A DNA stretch of 64,000 nucleotides from Castellaniella sp036379515. GTDB lineage: Bacteria > Pseudomonadota > Gammaproteobacteria > Burkholderiales > Burkholderiaceae_B. Location: contig NZ_DASVGN010000008.1 of NCBI RefSeq assembly GCF_036379515.1, positions 1-64,000 of the forward strand, read 5' to 3'. Under the pieces are notes generated by a model. It was not told the DNA's origin, searched no databases, and saw nothing but the letters and a program-made list of their open reading frames with translations. Made by a program: the position numbers and the translations under genes. Positions 43,962 to 52,321 of this stretch are shown piece by piece. Each line of letters begins with the position of its first letter. Position 1 is the first letter of the stretch.

Positions 43962-44648
43962 ATGCGTTTTTCCGCCATTTTGTTCGACCTGGACGGCACC
44001 CTGCTCAACACCATCCCCGACCTGGCGGGCGCGGCCAACGCCATGCGCCACGATCTCGGGATGGCACCTGTTGCCCAGGACATCCTGGCTACTTACGTGG
44101 GCAAAGGCGCGGAGCAGCTGGTGATTCGTGCCCTGCAACACGACGGCGCTACAGCCGATGATGCACTCGTCGCACGCGGCCTGGCCTGCTACACACAGCA
44201 CTACCGCCGACTCAGCGGCACACAGAGCCACCCGTACCCTGGGGTCCTGGAAGGCTTGAACCTGTTCCGCGCAGCAGGCTGCCAGATGGCGGTGGTGACC
44301 AACAAAAGCACCGAATTTACTGGTCCGCTTCTGCGCCATCACGGACTGGTCGACTTCTTCGATGTGGTCGTGTGCGGCGATACCTGCACACAAAAGAAGC
44401 CCGACCCCATGCCCGTGCTGTACGCCTGCAAGCAGCTCGATGTGCCCCCGGACCAAGCCCTGTTCATCGGCGATTCCATCAACGACGCACTGGCTGCGCA
44501 GGCCGCCGGCATCCCCATGCTGGCGCTTCCTTACGGCTACAATGAAGGGCGCCCCGTGCAGAGCCTCCCTGCGGATGCTATAGTGGGCTCCCTTATCGAG
44601 GCCGCCCAATGGGCAGGCTGCGCGACCAGGCCTACCGAACCCGCATGA
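43962..44648 (+). CDS. gph: Phosphoglycolate phosphatase
   Basis: A 228-residue HAD-superfamily phosphatase that removes phosphate from 2-phosphoglycolate, a by-product of DNA repair and Rubisco. HAD motif I is FDLDGTLLNT at 8-17, with nucleophile Asp9. Motif II (VVTNKST), the Lys of KKPDPMPVLY and motif IV (FIGDSINDALAA) follow. CTGGAG precedes the ATG, 14 bases after rpe. Its TGA stop overlaps the ATG of the trp leader peptide (44645-44648), tying it directly to the tryptophan operon. Confidence 0.94.
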   Translation: MRFSAILFDLDGTLLNTIPDLAGAANAMRHDLGMAPVAQDILATYVGKGAEQLVIRALQHDGATADDALVARGLACYTQHYRRLSGTQSHPYPGVLEGLNLFRAAGCQMAVVTNKSTEFTGPLLRHHGLVDFFDVVVCGDTCTQKKPDPMPVLYACKQLDVPPDQALFIGDSINDALAAQAAGIPMLALPYGYNEGRPVQSLPADAIVGSLIEAAQWAGCATRPTEPA

Positions 44649-44707
44649 AACTGCTTCGCTATTACCCGATCACCTCTGGCGCCTACTGGCGCTGGTGGCA
44701 TTCCTGA
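44645..44707 (+). CDS. trpL: trp operon leader peptide (TrpL)
   Basis: A 20-residue reading frame ending AYWRWWHS. Three Trp codons lie at 44687-44689, 44693-44695 and 44696-44698, just before the TGA at 44705-44707 and upstream of a Rho-independent terminator and trpE. This is the classic layout of a tryptophan attenuator: ribosomes stalled on Trp codons when tryptophan is scarce allow read-through. The ATG overlaps the gph stop (ATGA) and no separate strong ribosome binding site is visible, so the leader is probably translated by ribosomes finishing gph. Confidence 0.85.
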   Translation: MKLLRYYPITSGAYWRWWHS

Positions 44708-44789
44708 TCCGGGCAATGAGCACTTGGTCGGCGCGCAACATCGTCTGACCGCACACTCCAAACCCGGACCACAGACTGGCCGGGTTTTT
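44708..44789 (+). promoter_or_regulatory. trp attenuator with terminator and possible antiterminator
   Basis: The terminator stem pairs AAACCCGG (44760-44767) with CCGGGTTT (44780-44787), plus an inner CC/GG after a bulged A, and runs into TTTTT (44785-44789). An alternative pairing is TCCGGG (44708-44713), right after the leader stop, with CCCGGA (44763-44768). That would remove the left terminator arm and act as antiterminator. A ribosome stalled at the Trp codons would leave 44708-44713 free to pair. The 38 bases between 44789 and trpE hold its ribosome binding site region. Confidence 0.8.
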
Positions 44790-44826
44790 CATTCTGTCCC
44801 GGCCCCTCTTCCACCCAGAGACCCCT

Positions 44827-46347
44827 ATGACAGAAATCGAATTCAACGCACTGGCCGCCCAAGGCTATAACCGCATTCCGCTGATCGCGGAAACGTACGC
44901 CGATCTGGACACGCCGCTGGCCATCTACCTAAAGCTGGCGCACGCCGGTCCCGAGGCCGGTCGCAACAGCTGCCTGCTGGAATCCGTCGTCGGCGGCGAG
45001 CGGTTCGGACGCTATTCGTTCATCGGATTGCCGGCCAAGACGCTCATCCGCGCCACAGGGACCACCACGGAAGTCGTCACCAAAGGGCAAGTCGTGGAAA
45101 CCCACGAGGGCGACCCGCTCGCCTTCATCGAGGCCTATCAGGCCCGCTTCAAGGTGGCACTGCGCCCCGGCATGCCGCGCTTTGCGGGGGGACTGGCGGG
45201 TTACTTCGGCTACGACACGGTGCGCCACATCGAACCCCGCCTGGGCCCCTGCGTCAAGCCGCTGCCTGCGAGTCAGCAGCCCGGAACCCCCGACATCATG
45301 CTCATGCACGTGGACGAACTGGTGATCGTGGACAATCTGGCCGGGCGCACCTACTTGATCGTCTACGCAGACCCACAGCAGCCTGAAGCCTATGCCCTGG
45401 CTCGCCGCCGCCTGAAGGCATTGCGCGAAAAGCTGCGCACCCCGGTGGTGATCCCCTACGCCTATGCCAGCATGCAGACACCTACCGAGCGGGACTTCAA
45501 GAAGGAAGACTATCTGGCCGCCGTACACAAGGCCAAGGAATACATCGCCGCTGGCGACCTGATGCAGGTTCAAGTGGGGCAAGTGATTGCCAAGCCCTTC
45601 CGTGATTCACCGCTGTCACTCTATCGGGCGCTGCGCTCGCTCAACCCGTCGCCCTATATGTACTACTGGAATTTCGACAGCTTCCACATCGTGGGCGCTT
45701 CGCCGGAAATCCTGGTGCGCAAGGACCACGAGACCCTGGAGGGCAAGACCCACGAAACCGTGACCATCCGTCCACTGGCCGGTACGCGCAAGCGCGGTAC
45801 CACCCAGGAAGAAGATCTGCGTCTGGAAAAGGAACTGCTCGCCGATCCCAAGGAGCGCGCCGAGCACGTCATGCTCATCGACCTGGCGCGCAACGACATC
45901 GGTCGCGTCGCCAAGACCGGCACAGTCGAAGTCACCGACACCATGACCATCGAGCGCTACTCGCACGTCATGCATCTGGTGTCCAACGTGCGCGGTGAAC
46001 TCAACGACGGGATGAGCAACATCGACGTGCTGCGGGCTACTTTCCCGGCCGGAACCCTCACGGGCGCACCCAAAGTGCGCGCCATGGAAATCATCGACGA
46101 GCTCGAACCCGTGCGGCGCGGCATATACGGGGGCGCTGCCGGCTACATGAGCTACGGCGGCGAGATGGATCTGGCCATCGCGATCCGCACCGGCATCATC
46201 CGCGACGGCATGCTGTACGTGCAGGCCGCGGCCGGCATCGTGGCTGATTCGGATCCCGAGAAAGAATATCTGGAAACCGAGGCCAAGGCGCGCGCCCTGC
46301 TACGGGCCGCAGAACAGGTCCAGTTCGGCCTGGACGAGCCCATCTGA
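44827..46347 (+). CDS. trpE: Anthranilate synthase component I
   Basis: TrpE converts chorismate to anthranilate with ammonia from TrpG. The 506 residues match the family. The N-terminal feedback region carries CLLESVVGGERFGRYSF, with the LLES element that binds inhibitory tryptophan. The chorismate-binding C-terminal part includes IRPLAGTRKRG, DLARNDIGRV, TFPAGTLTGAPK and the closing GIVADSDPEKEY. It follows the trpL attenuator, whose terminator ends 37 bases upstream. Its usual partners trpGDC are not next to it: the inverted lld operon intervenes. Confidence 0.97.
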   Translation: MTEIEFNALAAQGYNRIPLIAETYADLDTPLAIYLKLAHAGPEAGRNSCLLESVVGGERFGRYSFIGLPAKTLIRATGTTTEVVTKGQVVETHEGDPLAFIEAYQARFKVALRPGMPRFAGGLAGYFGYDTVRHIEPRLGPCVKPLPASQQPGTPDIMLMHVDELVIVDNLAGRTYLIVYADPQQPEAYALARRRLKALREKLRTPVVIPYAYASMQTPTERDFKKEDYLAAVHKAKEYIAAGDLMQVQVGQVIAKPFRDSPLSLYRALRSLNPSPYMYYWNFDSFHIVGASPEILVRKDHETLEGKTHETVTIRPLAGTRKRGTTQEEDLRLEKELLADPKERAEHVMLIDLARNDIGRVAKTGTVEVTDTMTIERYSHVMHLVSNVRGELNDGMSNIDVLRATFPAGTLTGAPKVRAMEIIDELEPVRRGIYGGAAGYMSYGGEMDLAIAIRTGIIRDGMLYVQAAAGIVADSDPEKEYLETEAKARALLRAAEQVQFGLDEPI

Positions 46348-46355
46348 AGCCGGCT

Positions 46356-46392
46356 GCCTTCTCGAGCCGCCGCAATGGCGGCCCGTGAAGGC
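46356..46392. terminator. Bidirectional hairpin between trpE and lldD
   Basis: The outer stem GCCTTC (46356-46361) pairs with GAAGGC (46387-46392), and the inner stem GCCGCC (46366-46371) with GGCGGC (46377-46382), loop GCAAT. It fills the short gap between the convergent trpE and lldD stops. A T-run is lacking. Confidence 0.6.
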
Positions 46393-46396
46393 GTGC

Positions 46397-47533
46397 TTAC
46401 GCGCGAACCAGCGAATCGGCCGTAATGTCGGCGATCGTGCGGGCACCCGTGAGTGTCATGGCCACACGCATTTCTTTTTCGATCAGAGACAACAGGTTCG
46501 AGACCCCTGCCTCGCCGCCCACTCCCAACGCGAACAGGAAAGCCCGGCCCAGGAGCACCATGTCCGCGCCCAGCGCCAGCATGCGCACCACGTCCAGCCC
46601 CGTGCGAACGCCCGAATCGGCAAACAGCGCCAGCTGCCCTTTCACCGCGTCCGCGATGGGCGGCAAGGCTCGGACCGAAGACAGCACACCGTCGAGCTGA
46701 CGGCCGCCATGATTGGACACAATGATGCCGTCGGCACCAAAGCGCACGGCGTCGCGCGCATCGTCCGGATCGAGAATTCCCTTGATCACCATGGGCCCCT
46801 TCCAGAAATCGCGAATCCATTCCAGGTCTTTCCAGGAAATCGACGGATCGAAATTGGCGCCCAACCAGCCGATGTAGTCTTCAAGCCCCGTGGGCTTGCC
46901 CAGGTAGTGGGACACGTTTCCGAGATCGTGCGGACGCCCCCATAGCCCGACATCCCAGGACCAGCACGGATGCGTCATCGCTTGCCAGTACCGACGCCAC
47001 TTTGCATACGGCCCGCTCATGCCCGCATGTGCATCACGATAGCGCGCCCCCGGGACTGGCATGTCCACCGTGAAAACCAGCGTGGACACGCCCGCTGCCT
47101 GCGCCCGCTCGAGCACGCTCTTCATGAAGCCGCGATCTTTCAGGACATAGAGCTGGAACCACATGGGCCGACTGATGGCTGGCGCCACCTCTTCGATCGG
47201 GCATACGGAGACCGTCGACATCGTGAACGGAATGCCGTGCTTGTCGGCAGCGCGCGCGGCCTGGACTTCGCCCCGGCGCGCATACATGCCACACAAGCCC
47301 ACCGGCCCCAGAGCCACCGGCATCGCCAGCGATTCGCCAAACACCCGGGTGCTCAAGTCCAAAGACGACATGTCCCGCAACACCCGCTGACGCAGCGCAA
47401 TCCCCGACAGGTCGCTGACGTTGTGCTGCAAGGTGTATTCGGCATAGGCGCCGCCGTCCGCGTAATGGAACAGGAAGGGAGGAATGCGGCGCTTGGCGGC
47501 CGCACGGTAATCCGTGGAAGCAGAAATGATCAT
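46397..47533 (-). CDS. lldD: L-lactate dehydrogenase (quinone), FMN-dependent
   Basis: LldD oxidises L-lactate to pyruvate at the inner membrane and passes electrons to quinone. The 378 residues follow E. coli LldD almost throughout: MIISASTDYRAAAKRR opening, FHYADGGAYAEYTL, VALGPVGLCGMYARRGEVQA, VFTVDMPVPGARYRDAHAGM and SNHGGRQLDGV with the catalytic His. It lacks the roughly 15-residue tail of the E. coli protein. It is the last gene of lldP-lldR-lldD, three bases after lldR. It is distinct from the LldD-family gene at 26.1-27.3 kb. Confidence 0.96.
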   Translation of the reverse strand: MIISASTDYRAAAKRRIPPFLFHYADGGAYAEYTLQHNVSDLSGIALRQRVLRDMSSLDLSTRVFGESLAMPVALGPVGLCGMYARRGEVQAARAADKHGIPFTMSTVSVCPIEEVAPAISRPMWFQLYVLKDRGFMKSVLERAQAAGVSTLVFTVDMPVPGARYRDAHAGMSGPYAKWRRYWQAMTHPCWSWDVGLWGRPHDLGNVSHYLGKPTGLEDYIGWLGANFDPSISWKDLEWIRDFWKGPMVIKGILDPDDARDAVRFGADGIIVSNHGGRQLDGVLSSVRALPPIADAVKGQLALFADSGVRTGLDVVRMLALGADMVLLGRAFLFALGVGGEAGVSNLLSLIEKEMRVAMTLTGARTIADITADSLVRA

Positions 47534-47536
47534 GAG

Positions 47537-48295
47537 TCAGTCATAAAAAGAAGGCAGGCGAGACGAACGCGCCCGACGGGCCTCGTCTTCATCCAATGCC
47601 CGCACACTTTGGTGCACGAAATCCAGATGCTGCCAGACGGTGGCCCGAGCCATCTCGGGGTCTCCATCGAGAATGGCCTGCATCAGGGCCCTATGCTGGG
47701 CCGTAAGCTGGTCCAGCGTGAACCGGCGCGTGTACATGCGCTGGCGATTTTCGGTGACGGTGGCGCGCAGGAGTTCGAAGACTCCTCGCATCATCTGGAT
47801 CAGCACCAGATTATGCGAAGCCTCGGCGATCGCCAGATGAAACTGCGCATCCGCCTTCGCCGACTGCCCCGGATCGTCACTGCTCTGAAAGCGCAGCATG
47901 TCGTCGAACCGGTCCTGGATACGGCTTCGATCCATGGGAGTCGCACGCAGTGCAGCATGCCAGGCCGTACCACCCTCGAGCGCGTAACGCGCCTCGAGCA
48001 CGTCATAGCGATATTCGAGATCGTCGGATACAAGCTCGTTGAGCGACTGCACCAGTTGCCGTCGGGAGCCTCCGGCCAGGGACGCAGCACTTGACCGAAC
48101 GAAGGTCCCGCCGCCTTGCTGGCTCTCGAGCAGGCCACGGCTCGCCAGTTGCTGGATAGCCTCTCGGATCGAGGGGCGAGAGGCCCCCAGGTCAAGCGCC
48201 AGCTGCCGTTCGGACGGCAGACGGGCACCCGGTGCCAGACCTTGTTCATCGATCAAGACCAGCAACTGCTCGGCAAGGCGATCAGACAAGCGCAT
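47537..48295 (-). CDS. lldR: GntR/FadR-family lactate regulator LldR
   Basis: A 252-residue FadR-type regulator: winged helix-turn-helix at about 1-68 (PSERQLALDLGASRPSIREA in the recognition region, GGGTFV in the wing) and an all-helical ligand domain. In E. coli LldR represses or activates lldPRD depending on L-lactate. Location between lldP and lldD, in the same order as E. coli, supports the assignment. Candidate binding sites are present before lldP. Confidence 0.93.
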   Translation of the reverse strand: MRLSDRLAEQLLVLIDEQGLAPGARLPSERQLALDLGASRPSIREAIQQLASRGLLESQQGGGTFVRSSAASLAGGSRRQLVQSLNELVSDDLEYRYDVLEARYALEGGTAWHAALRATPMDRSRIQDRFDDMLRFQSSDDPGQSAKADAQFHLAIAEASHNLVLIQMMRGVFELLRATVTENRQRMYTRRFTLDQLTAQHRALMQAILDGDPEMARATVWQHLDFVHQSVRALDEDEARRARSSRLPSFYD

Positions 48296-48316
48296 GCGAC
48301 CTCATGATTGAATATC

Positions 48317-50002
48317 TCACACCGCAGGGATCATCCACGGCAATACATAGGCCTGCAAGGTGGTCATCGCACCCACGATGGCGGCAAACAGCAGGCTGTA
48401 TTTCAGCGTGAACCGCAACAGATCCGATTCGCGCCCCACCAGACCCACGGCAGCGCAGGCAATCGCAATCGACTGCGGAGAAATCATCTTGCCAGTCACA
48501 CCACCCGTGGAGTTGGCCGCCACGAGGAGAACCTCGGGCACTCCGATCTGATGCGCCGTGGCCGCCTGCAAGGCTGCAAACAGCGCGTTGGACGACGTAT
48601 CAGACCCGGTAAGGAACACACCCAGCCACCCCAGGAATGGCGAAAAGAACGTAAAAGCATGCCCCGAGTACGACAACGCAAGCGCGATCGTGACCGACAA
48701 GCCAGAATAGTTCGCAATGAAGGCAAAGGCCAGCACCATGCCGATGGTGTAGACCGGAACGGCCAGTTCCTTCAGGGTTTCAGCAAACACCCCCGCCGCG
48801 GTGGACACCTTCAAGCGAGCCAGACCGATCGAGACCAAGGCAGCAATAAAGATGGCTGACCCGGTCGCCGAAAACCAATCGAACTTGTAGACGGCACCGT
48901 AGGCAGTCGCCTGTGACACGATGGGCGGCATCTTTTGCACCAGGCCATCGAGGTACGGCACGGGAAGACTGGCGATCCAGCCCTGCAGGGGGCCGCCCGC
49001 CGCAAACAAATGCTTGAAGGGCGGAATCGACCACACCGTCACCATGATGGTGAGCACGATGAACGGCGACCAGGCTGCCGCGATTTCGCCCGTGGTGAAG
49101 CGCCGCCCGGAAGCCTGCGCTTCTTGCGCATCGGGGGCCAGGTGTTCCGCCCCCTTGCCGCTGGATGAGAAGCGGAAAATCGAGGCCGGCCGCCAGACTT
49201 TCAAGAACGCGGACAAGACCACCAGCGAGACCAATGCCGACGTGATGTCAGGCAGCTCGGGGCCGATGAAGTTCGACGTCAGGTACTGGGTGCCGGCAAA
49301 GCTGCCACCCGCCACGACCACGGCTGGCCAGGTTTCTTTCACACCGCGCCAGCCATCCATGATCGCCATGATCACGAAGAGTACGAAGATCGTGAGGAAC
49401 GGCAACTGGCGACCCGCCATCTCGCCAATGGAGAATGCCGGGATGCCCGTGACCTGCCCGGCCACAATAATGGGGATGCCCAAGGCACCAAAGGCCACGG
49501 GAGCTGTATTGGCCACCAGGCACAGGCCAGCGGCATACAGCGGCTGAAATCCCAAGCCTACCAACAGGGCCGCCGTGATGGCCACAGGCGCGCCAAAACC
49601 CGCTGCCCCCTCCAGGAAGGACCCGAACGCAAACCCCACCAGCAGCATTTGCAGTCTCTGGTCTGCCGTCAGGCTCAGGACCGACTCGCGAATAGTGTCG
49701 AACTGCCCGGTCTTCACCGAGATTTTGTAGAGGAACACCGCACCGATGATGATCCAGGCAATAGGCCACAAACCATAGAAGAAACCGTAAACCGCTGATG
49801 CCAGGGCCTGATCGACCGGCATACCGTAGAAAAACAACGCCACGGCCAGTGCGGACAGGACCGTCAAGGTGCCGGCCAGCCAGCCCTTCAGGCGCAAGGC
49901 GGTCAGGCACACGAAGAAGACCAAGATGGGCAGGCAGGCAACCAGGGCCGACAACCAGATGTGGCCGCTTGGATCGTAATTTTGTTGCCAGATGGGTGAC
50001 AT
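48317..50002 (-). CDS. lldP: L-lactate permease
   Basis: LldP is an inner-membrane L-lactate/proton symporter, 561 residues with about 12 to 14 spans. It starts SPIWQQNYDPSGHIWLSALVA, contains GFAFGSFLEGAAGFGAPVAI and the C-terminal TGSDTSSNALFAALQAATA and NSTGGVTGKMISPQSIAIA, all conserved in the lactate permease family. It is the first gene of the lld operon and its upstream region carries the operator palindromes. lldR follows after 21 bases. Confidence 0.97.
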   Translation of the reverse strand: MSPIWQQNYDPSGHIWLSALVACLPILVFFVCLTALRLKGWLAGTLTVLSALAVALFFYGMPVDQALASAVYGFFYGLWPIAWIIIGAVFLYKISVKTGQFDTIRESVLSLTADQRLQMLLVGFAFGSFLEGAAGFGAPVAITAALLVGLGFQPLYAAGLCLVANTAPVAFGALGIPIIVAGQVTGIPAFSIGEMAGRQLPFLTIFVLFVIMAIMDGWRGVKETWPAVVVAGGSFAGTQYLTSNFIGPELPDITSALVSLVVLSAFLKVWRPASIFRFSSSGKGAEHLAPDAQEAQASGRRFTTGEIAAAWSPFIVLTIMVTVWSIPPFKHLFAAGGPLQGWIASLPVPYLDGLVQKMPPIVSQATAYGAVYKFDWFSATGSAIFIAALVSIGLARLKVSTAAGVFAETLKELAVPVYTIGMVLAFAFIANYSGLSVTIALALSYSGHAFTFFSPFLGWLGVFLTGSDTSSNALFAALQAATAHQIGVPEVLLVAANSTGGVTGKMISPQSIAIACAAVGLVGRESDLLRFTLKYSLLFAAIVGAMTTLQAYVLPWMIPAV

Positions 50003-50056
50003 CCTTTGAAGCTCCGAGCAGTAAAAGTGCGGCCAGCCCGCTCTACAGCGCCTGTA

Positions 50057-50073
50057 GATTGGACTGACCAGTT
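50057..50073. promoter_or_regulatory. Candidate LldR operator A
   Basis: GATTGGACTGACCAGTT matches the E. coli LldR operator AATTGGCCCTACCAATT at all positions that define the palindrome except one on each edge (TTGG-N5-CCA core). Its centre is 63 bases before the lldP start. A TATAAC element that could be the lldP -10 on the minus strand touches it. Confidence 0.7.
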
Positions 50074-50559
50074 ATAGTTCTATTCAACGTTGCGCGGATT
50101 TTAAGGATGTCCTCATGGGGAGGTCAACAGCAATCATACCTAGTACTTACCCTTACTACCGATGCTTTCTATAAAATTGCTCATTTGAATTCAACGAATT
50201 ACGTGTGTAATGAGATTTTAAACGTCAATCTTGTATGGTTTGACCATTTCAACTAGAGTTGCTAAATGGTAATACCATTTAAATCGATAAATCGCTCCAA
50301 AACCTCCGCCTCGATGGCATTGTCCCCTGCCCCCCAAGGCTGCACCAAGGTCAGTATTTACCCTTCTCGACAACACCACGAACGCACAGTAGAATCCCTG
50401 CATGCATTTTCACGCGAGCACACACGTATCGTCTTGGTGGCGCCTCTCTTAGGGGCGGCACCCTTCTGCGTGATTCATCGCACACTTTGCCGCCGTTCTG
50501 GCAGGCAAACGTTCTCAAGAATCTGTCTCCGGTGCGGCGGCTCCTGACCAAGGAAGACC
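50074..50559. other. AT-rich non-coding stretch between lldP and the trpG leader frame
   Basis: About 490 bases with no convincing gene. The part from about 50090 to 50290 is far richer in A and T than the rest of the window and carries two operator-like palindromes. The rest, up to 50559, is of normal composition and without visible RNA gene, terminator or Trp-rich leader. The trpGDC promoter presumably lies here but no strong -35/-10 pair was fixed. Confidence 0.6.
50235..50280. promoter_or_regulatory. Paired FadR-type operator palindromes B and C
   Basis: ATGGTTTGACCAT (50235-50247) and AAATGGTAATACCATTT (50264-50280) are both TGGT-N3-ACCA palindromes, the FadR/PdhR/LldR operator type. 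Their centres (50241 and 50272) are 31 bases apart, three helical turns, and about 176-207 bases from operator A. The second has perfect 8-base arms around a single A. LldR is the only regulator encoded nearby. Confidence 0.6.
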
Positions 50560-50694
50560 ATGACCGGATTCTGTTTCATTCCCCCGTACGGCGCTTCGCC
50601 GACCCGAGCATCGCGCGCACTCCAGCAGTCCGCACGCGCGGCACGTCTGCGCGCCACAGCCGTTCGCCCTGCTGCGTTCAGGAGCCCGGAATGA
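50560..50694 (+). CDS. Possible small upstream open reading frame coupled to trpG
   Basis: A 44-codon frame begins at ATG 50560 behind AAGGAAG (about five-base spacing) and ends with a TGA that overlaps the trpG ATG (ATGA at 50691-50694). The product starts MTGFCFIPPYGASPT and continues Ala/Arg-rich; no domain or membrane segment is recognisable and it has no Trp codons. The good ribosome binding site and perfect overlap suggest translational coupling to trpG, but a chance frame in GC-rich DNA is possible. Confidence 0.35.
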   Translation: MTGFCFIPPYGASPTRASRALQQSARAARLRATAVRPAAFRSPE

Positions 50695-51257
50695 AACTTC
50701 TGATGATCGACAATTACGACTCGTTCACCTATAACCTGGTGCAATACCTGGGTGAACTAGGTGCCGAGGTTCAGGTCGTCAGAAACGATCAGACCGACCT
50801 CGCAGGAGTTGAAGCCATGGACATCGACAAGATCTGCCTGTCTCCAGGCCCCTGCACACCCGCAGAAGCAGGCATCACGGTCGAATTGATCCGCGCCTTC
50901 GCCGGTCGCAAGCCCATTCTGGGCGTCTGCCTGGGGCACCAGGCCATCGGAGCCGCCTTCGGTGGCAAAGTCGTGCGCGCGCAGCAAGTGATGCACGGCA
51001 AGGTCTCACCTGTCACCCACACGGGCACCGACGTCTTCAAAGGCCTGCCCTCGCCCTTCAACGTCACGCGCTACCACTCTCTGGCCATCGAACGGGCAAG
51101 CCTGCCGGAATGCCTGACCGTGACGGCGCAAACGGCGGACGGCGAGATCATGGGTGTCGCCCACAAGACACTCCCCGTCTACGGCGTGCAGTTTCACCCG
51201 GAGTCAGTCCTGAGTGAACACGGCCACGCGCTGCTGCGCAATTTCCTGGAACTGTGA
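50691..51257 (+). CDS. trpG: Anthranilate synthase component II (glutamine amidotransferase)
   Basis: TrpG splits glutamine and passes ammonia to TrpE. The 188-residue class-I amidotransferase has the opening LLMIDNYDSFTYNLVQYL, the SPGPCTP oxyanion region at 51-57, nucleophile Cys80 in GVCLGHQ, and the His/Glu pair in VQFHPES. It may also serve folate synthesis as PabA. GGAG lies eight bases before the ATG. It is 29 bases ahead of trpD and 4.3 kb from its partner trpE, so a promoter separate from the attenuated one is needed. Confidence 0.96.
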   Translation: MKLLMIDNYDSFTYNLVQYLGELGAEVQVVRNDQTDLAGVEAMDIDKICLSPGPCTPAEAGITVELIRAFAGRKPILGVCLGHQAIGAAFGGKVVRAQQVMHGKVSPVTHTGTDVFKGLPSPFNVTRYHSLAIERASLPECLTVTAQTADGEIMGVAHKTLPVYGVQFHPESVLSEHGHALLRNFLEL

Positions 51258-51286
51258 ACCCGACCCCTTAACGAGGAACCCAAGTC

Positions 51287-52321
51287 ATGCCGTTGATCAC
51301 ACCGACTGAAGCCCTGGTGCGCTGTATCGAGCACCGCGAAATCTTCCACGACGAGATGCTCGAACTGATGCGCATGCTGATGCGAGGCGAAATGTCTCCG
51401 CAGCTCGCAAGCGCGTTGCTGATGGGGCTGAGGGTCAAAAAAGAAACCGTGGGCGAGATCACGGCGGCCGCCCAGGTCATGCGCGAATTCGCCTTGGGGG
51501 TGACCACGCCCTACCCACAGGATCTGCTCGACATGTGCGGTACCGGGGGCGACAGTTCGCACACCTTCAATATTTCGACCGCCGCGATGTTCGTGGCCGC
51601 CGCAGGCGGCGTCAAAGTCGCCAAGCACGGCAACCGCAGCGCCTCTTCGTCTTCTGGCAGCGCCGACGTGCTCGAGGCGCTGGGCGTAAACATCCAGGCC
51701 ACCCCCGAGCAGGTCGCCGAGTCCATCGAAGCCACCCACATCGGCTTCATGTTTGCGCCTGCCCACCACGGCGCCATGAAGAACGTGGCAGCGGTGCGCC
51801 GTGAACTGGGCGTGCGCACCATGTTCAACATCCTGGGCCCACTCACCAATCCGGCGGGCGCTGAAAACCAGCTCATGGGGGTATTCCACCCCGATCTGGT
51901 GGGTATCCAGGTGCGGGTGCTGCAACGGCTGGGCTCGCGGCACGTGCTCATCGTGCACGGCAAGGACGGCATGGACGAAGCGTCCCTGGGCGCCTCGACG
52001 CTCATCGGCGAACTCAAGGACGGCGAGGTGCGAGAATACGAAATCCACCCCGAAGACTTCGGCATGGCCATGGTGTCGAACCGCAGCATCAAGGTGGCCA
52101 ACCGAGAAGAATCCGCTCAGCTCGTCTTGGCCGCTCTGGGCAATACGGCCGGTACCGCACGCGACATCGTCGCGCTCAACGCGGGACTGGCGCTCTACGC
52201 GGGCAATGTCGCCGACTCGATCCAGGCCGGCATCACTCAGGCCTTCGAACTGATCGCATCGGGCGCTGCCCACGAAAAACTCGAACAATTCCGACGCTAC
52301 ACACAAAGCTTCAAAAAATGA
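51287..52321 (+). CDS. trpD: Anthranilate phosphoribosyltransferase
   Basis: TrpD joins anthranilate to phosphoribosyl pyrophosphate, the second step of tryptophan synthesis. The 344-residue protein has the PRPP loop CGTGGDSSHTFNIST starting at 84, the KHGNRSASSSSGSADVLEALG motif in part (KHGNRSASSS) and ILGPLTNPAGA. Its stop overlaps the trpC start by ATGA at 52318-52321. All catalytic motifs look intact. Confidence 0.97.
   Translation: MPLITPTEALVRCIEHREIFHDEMLELMRMLMRGEMSPQLASALLMGLRVKKETVGEITAAAQVMREFALGVTTPYPQDLLDMCGTGGDSSHTFNISTAAMFVAAAGGVKVAKHGNRSASSSSGSADVLEALGVNIQATPEQVAESIEATHIGFMFAPAHHGAMKNVAAVRRELGVRTMFNILGPLTNPAGAENQLMGVFHPDLVGIQVRVLQRLGSRHVLIVHGKDGMDEASLGASTLIGELKDGEVREYEIHPEDFGMAMVSNRSIKVANREESAQLVLAALGNTAGTARDIVALNAGLALYAGNVADSIQAGITQAFELIASGAAHEKLEQFRRYTQSFKK

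Noticed and set aside
50464..50690. A second tryptophan leader before trpG
   Set aside because: The only leader-like frame (50560-50694) has no Trp codons and no terminator hairpin with a T-run follows it.
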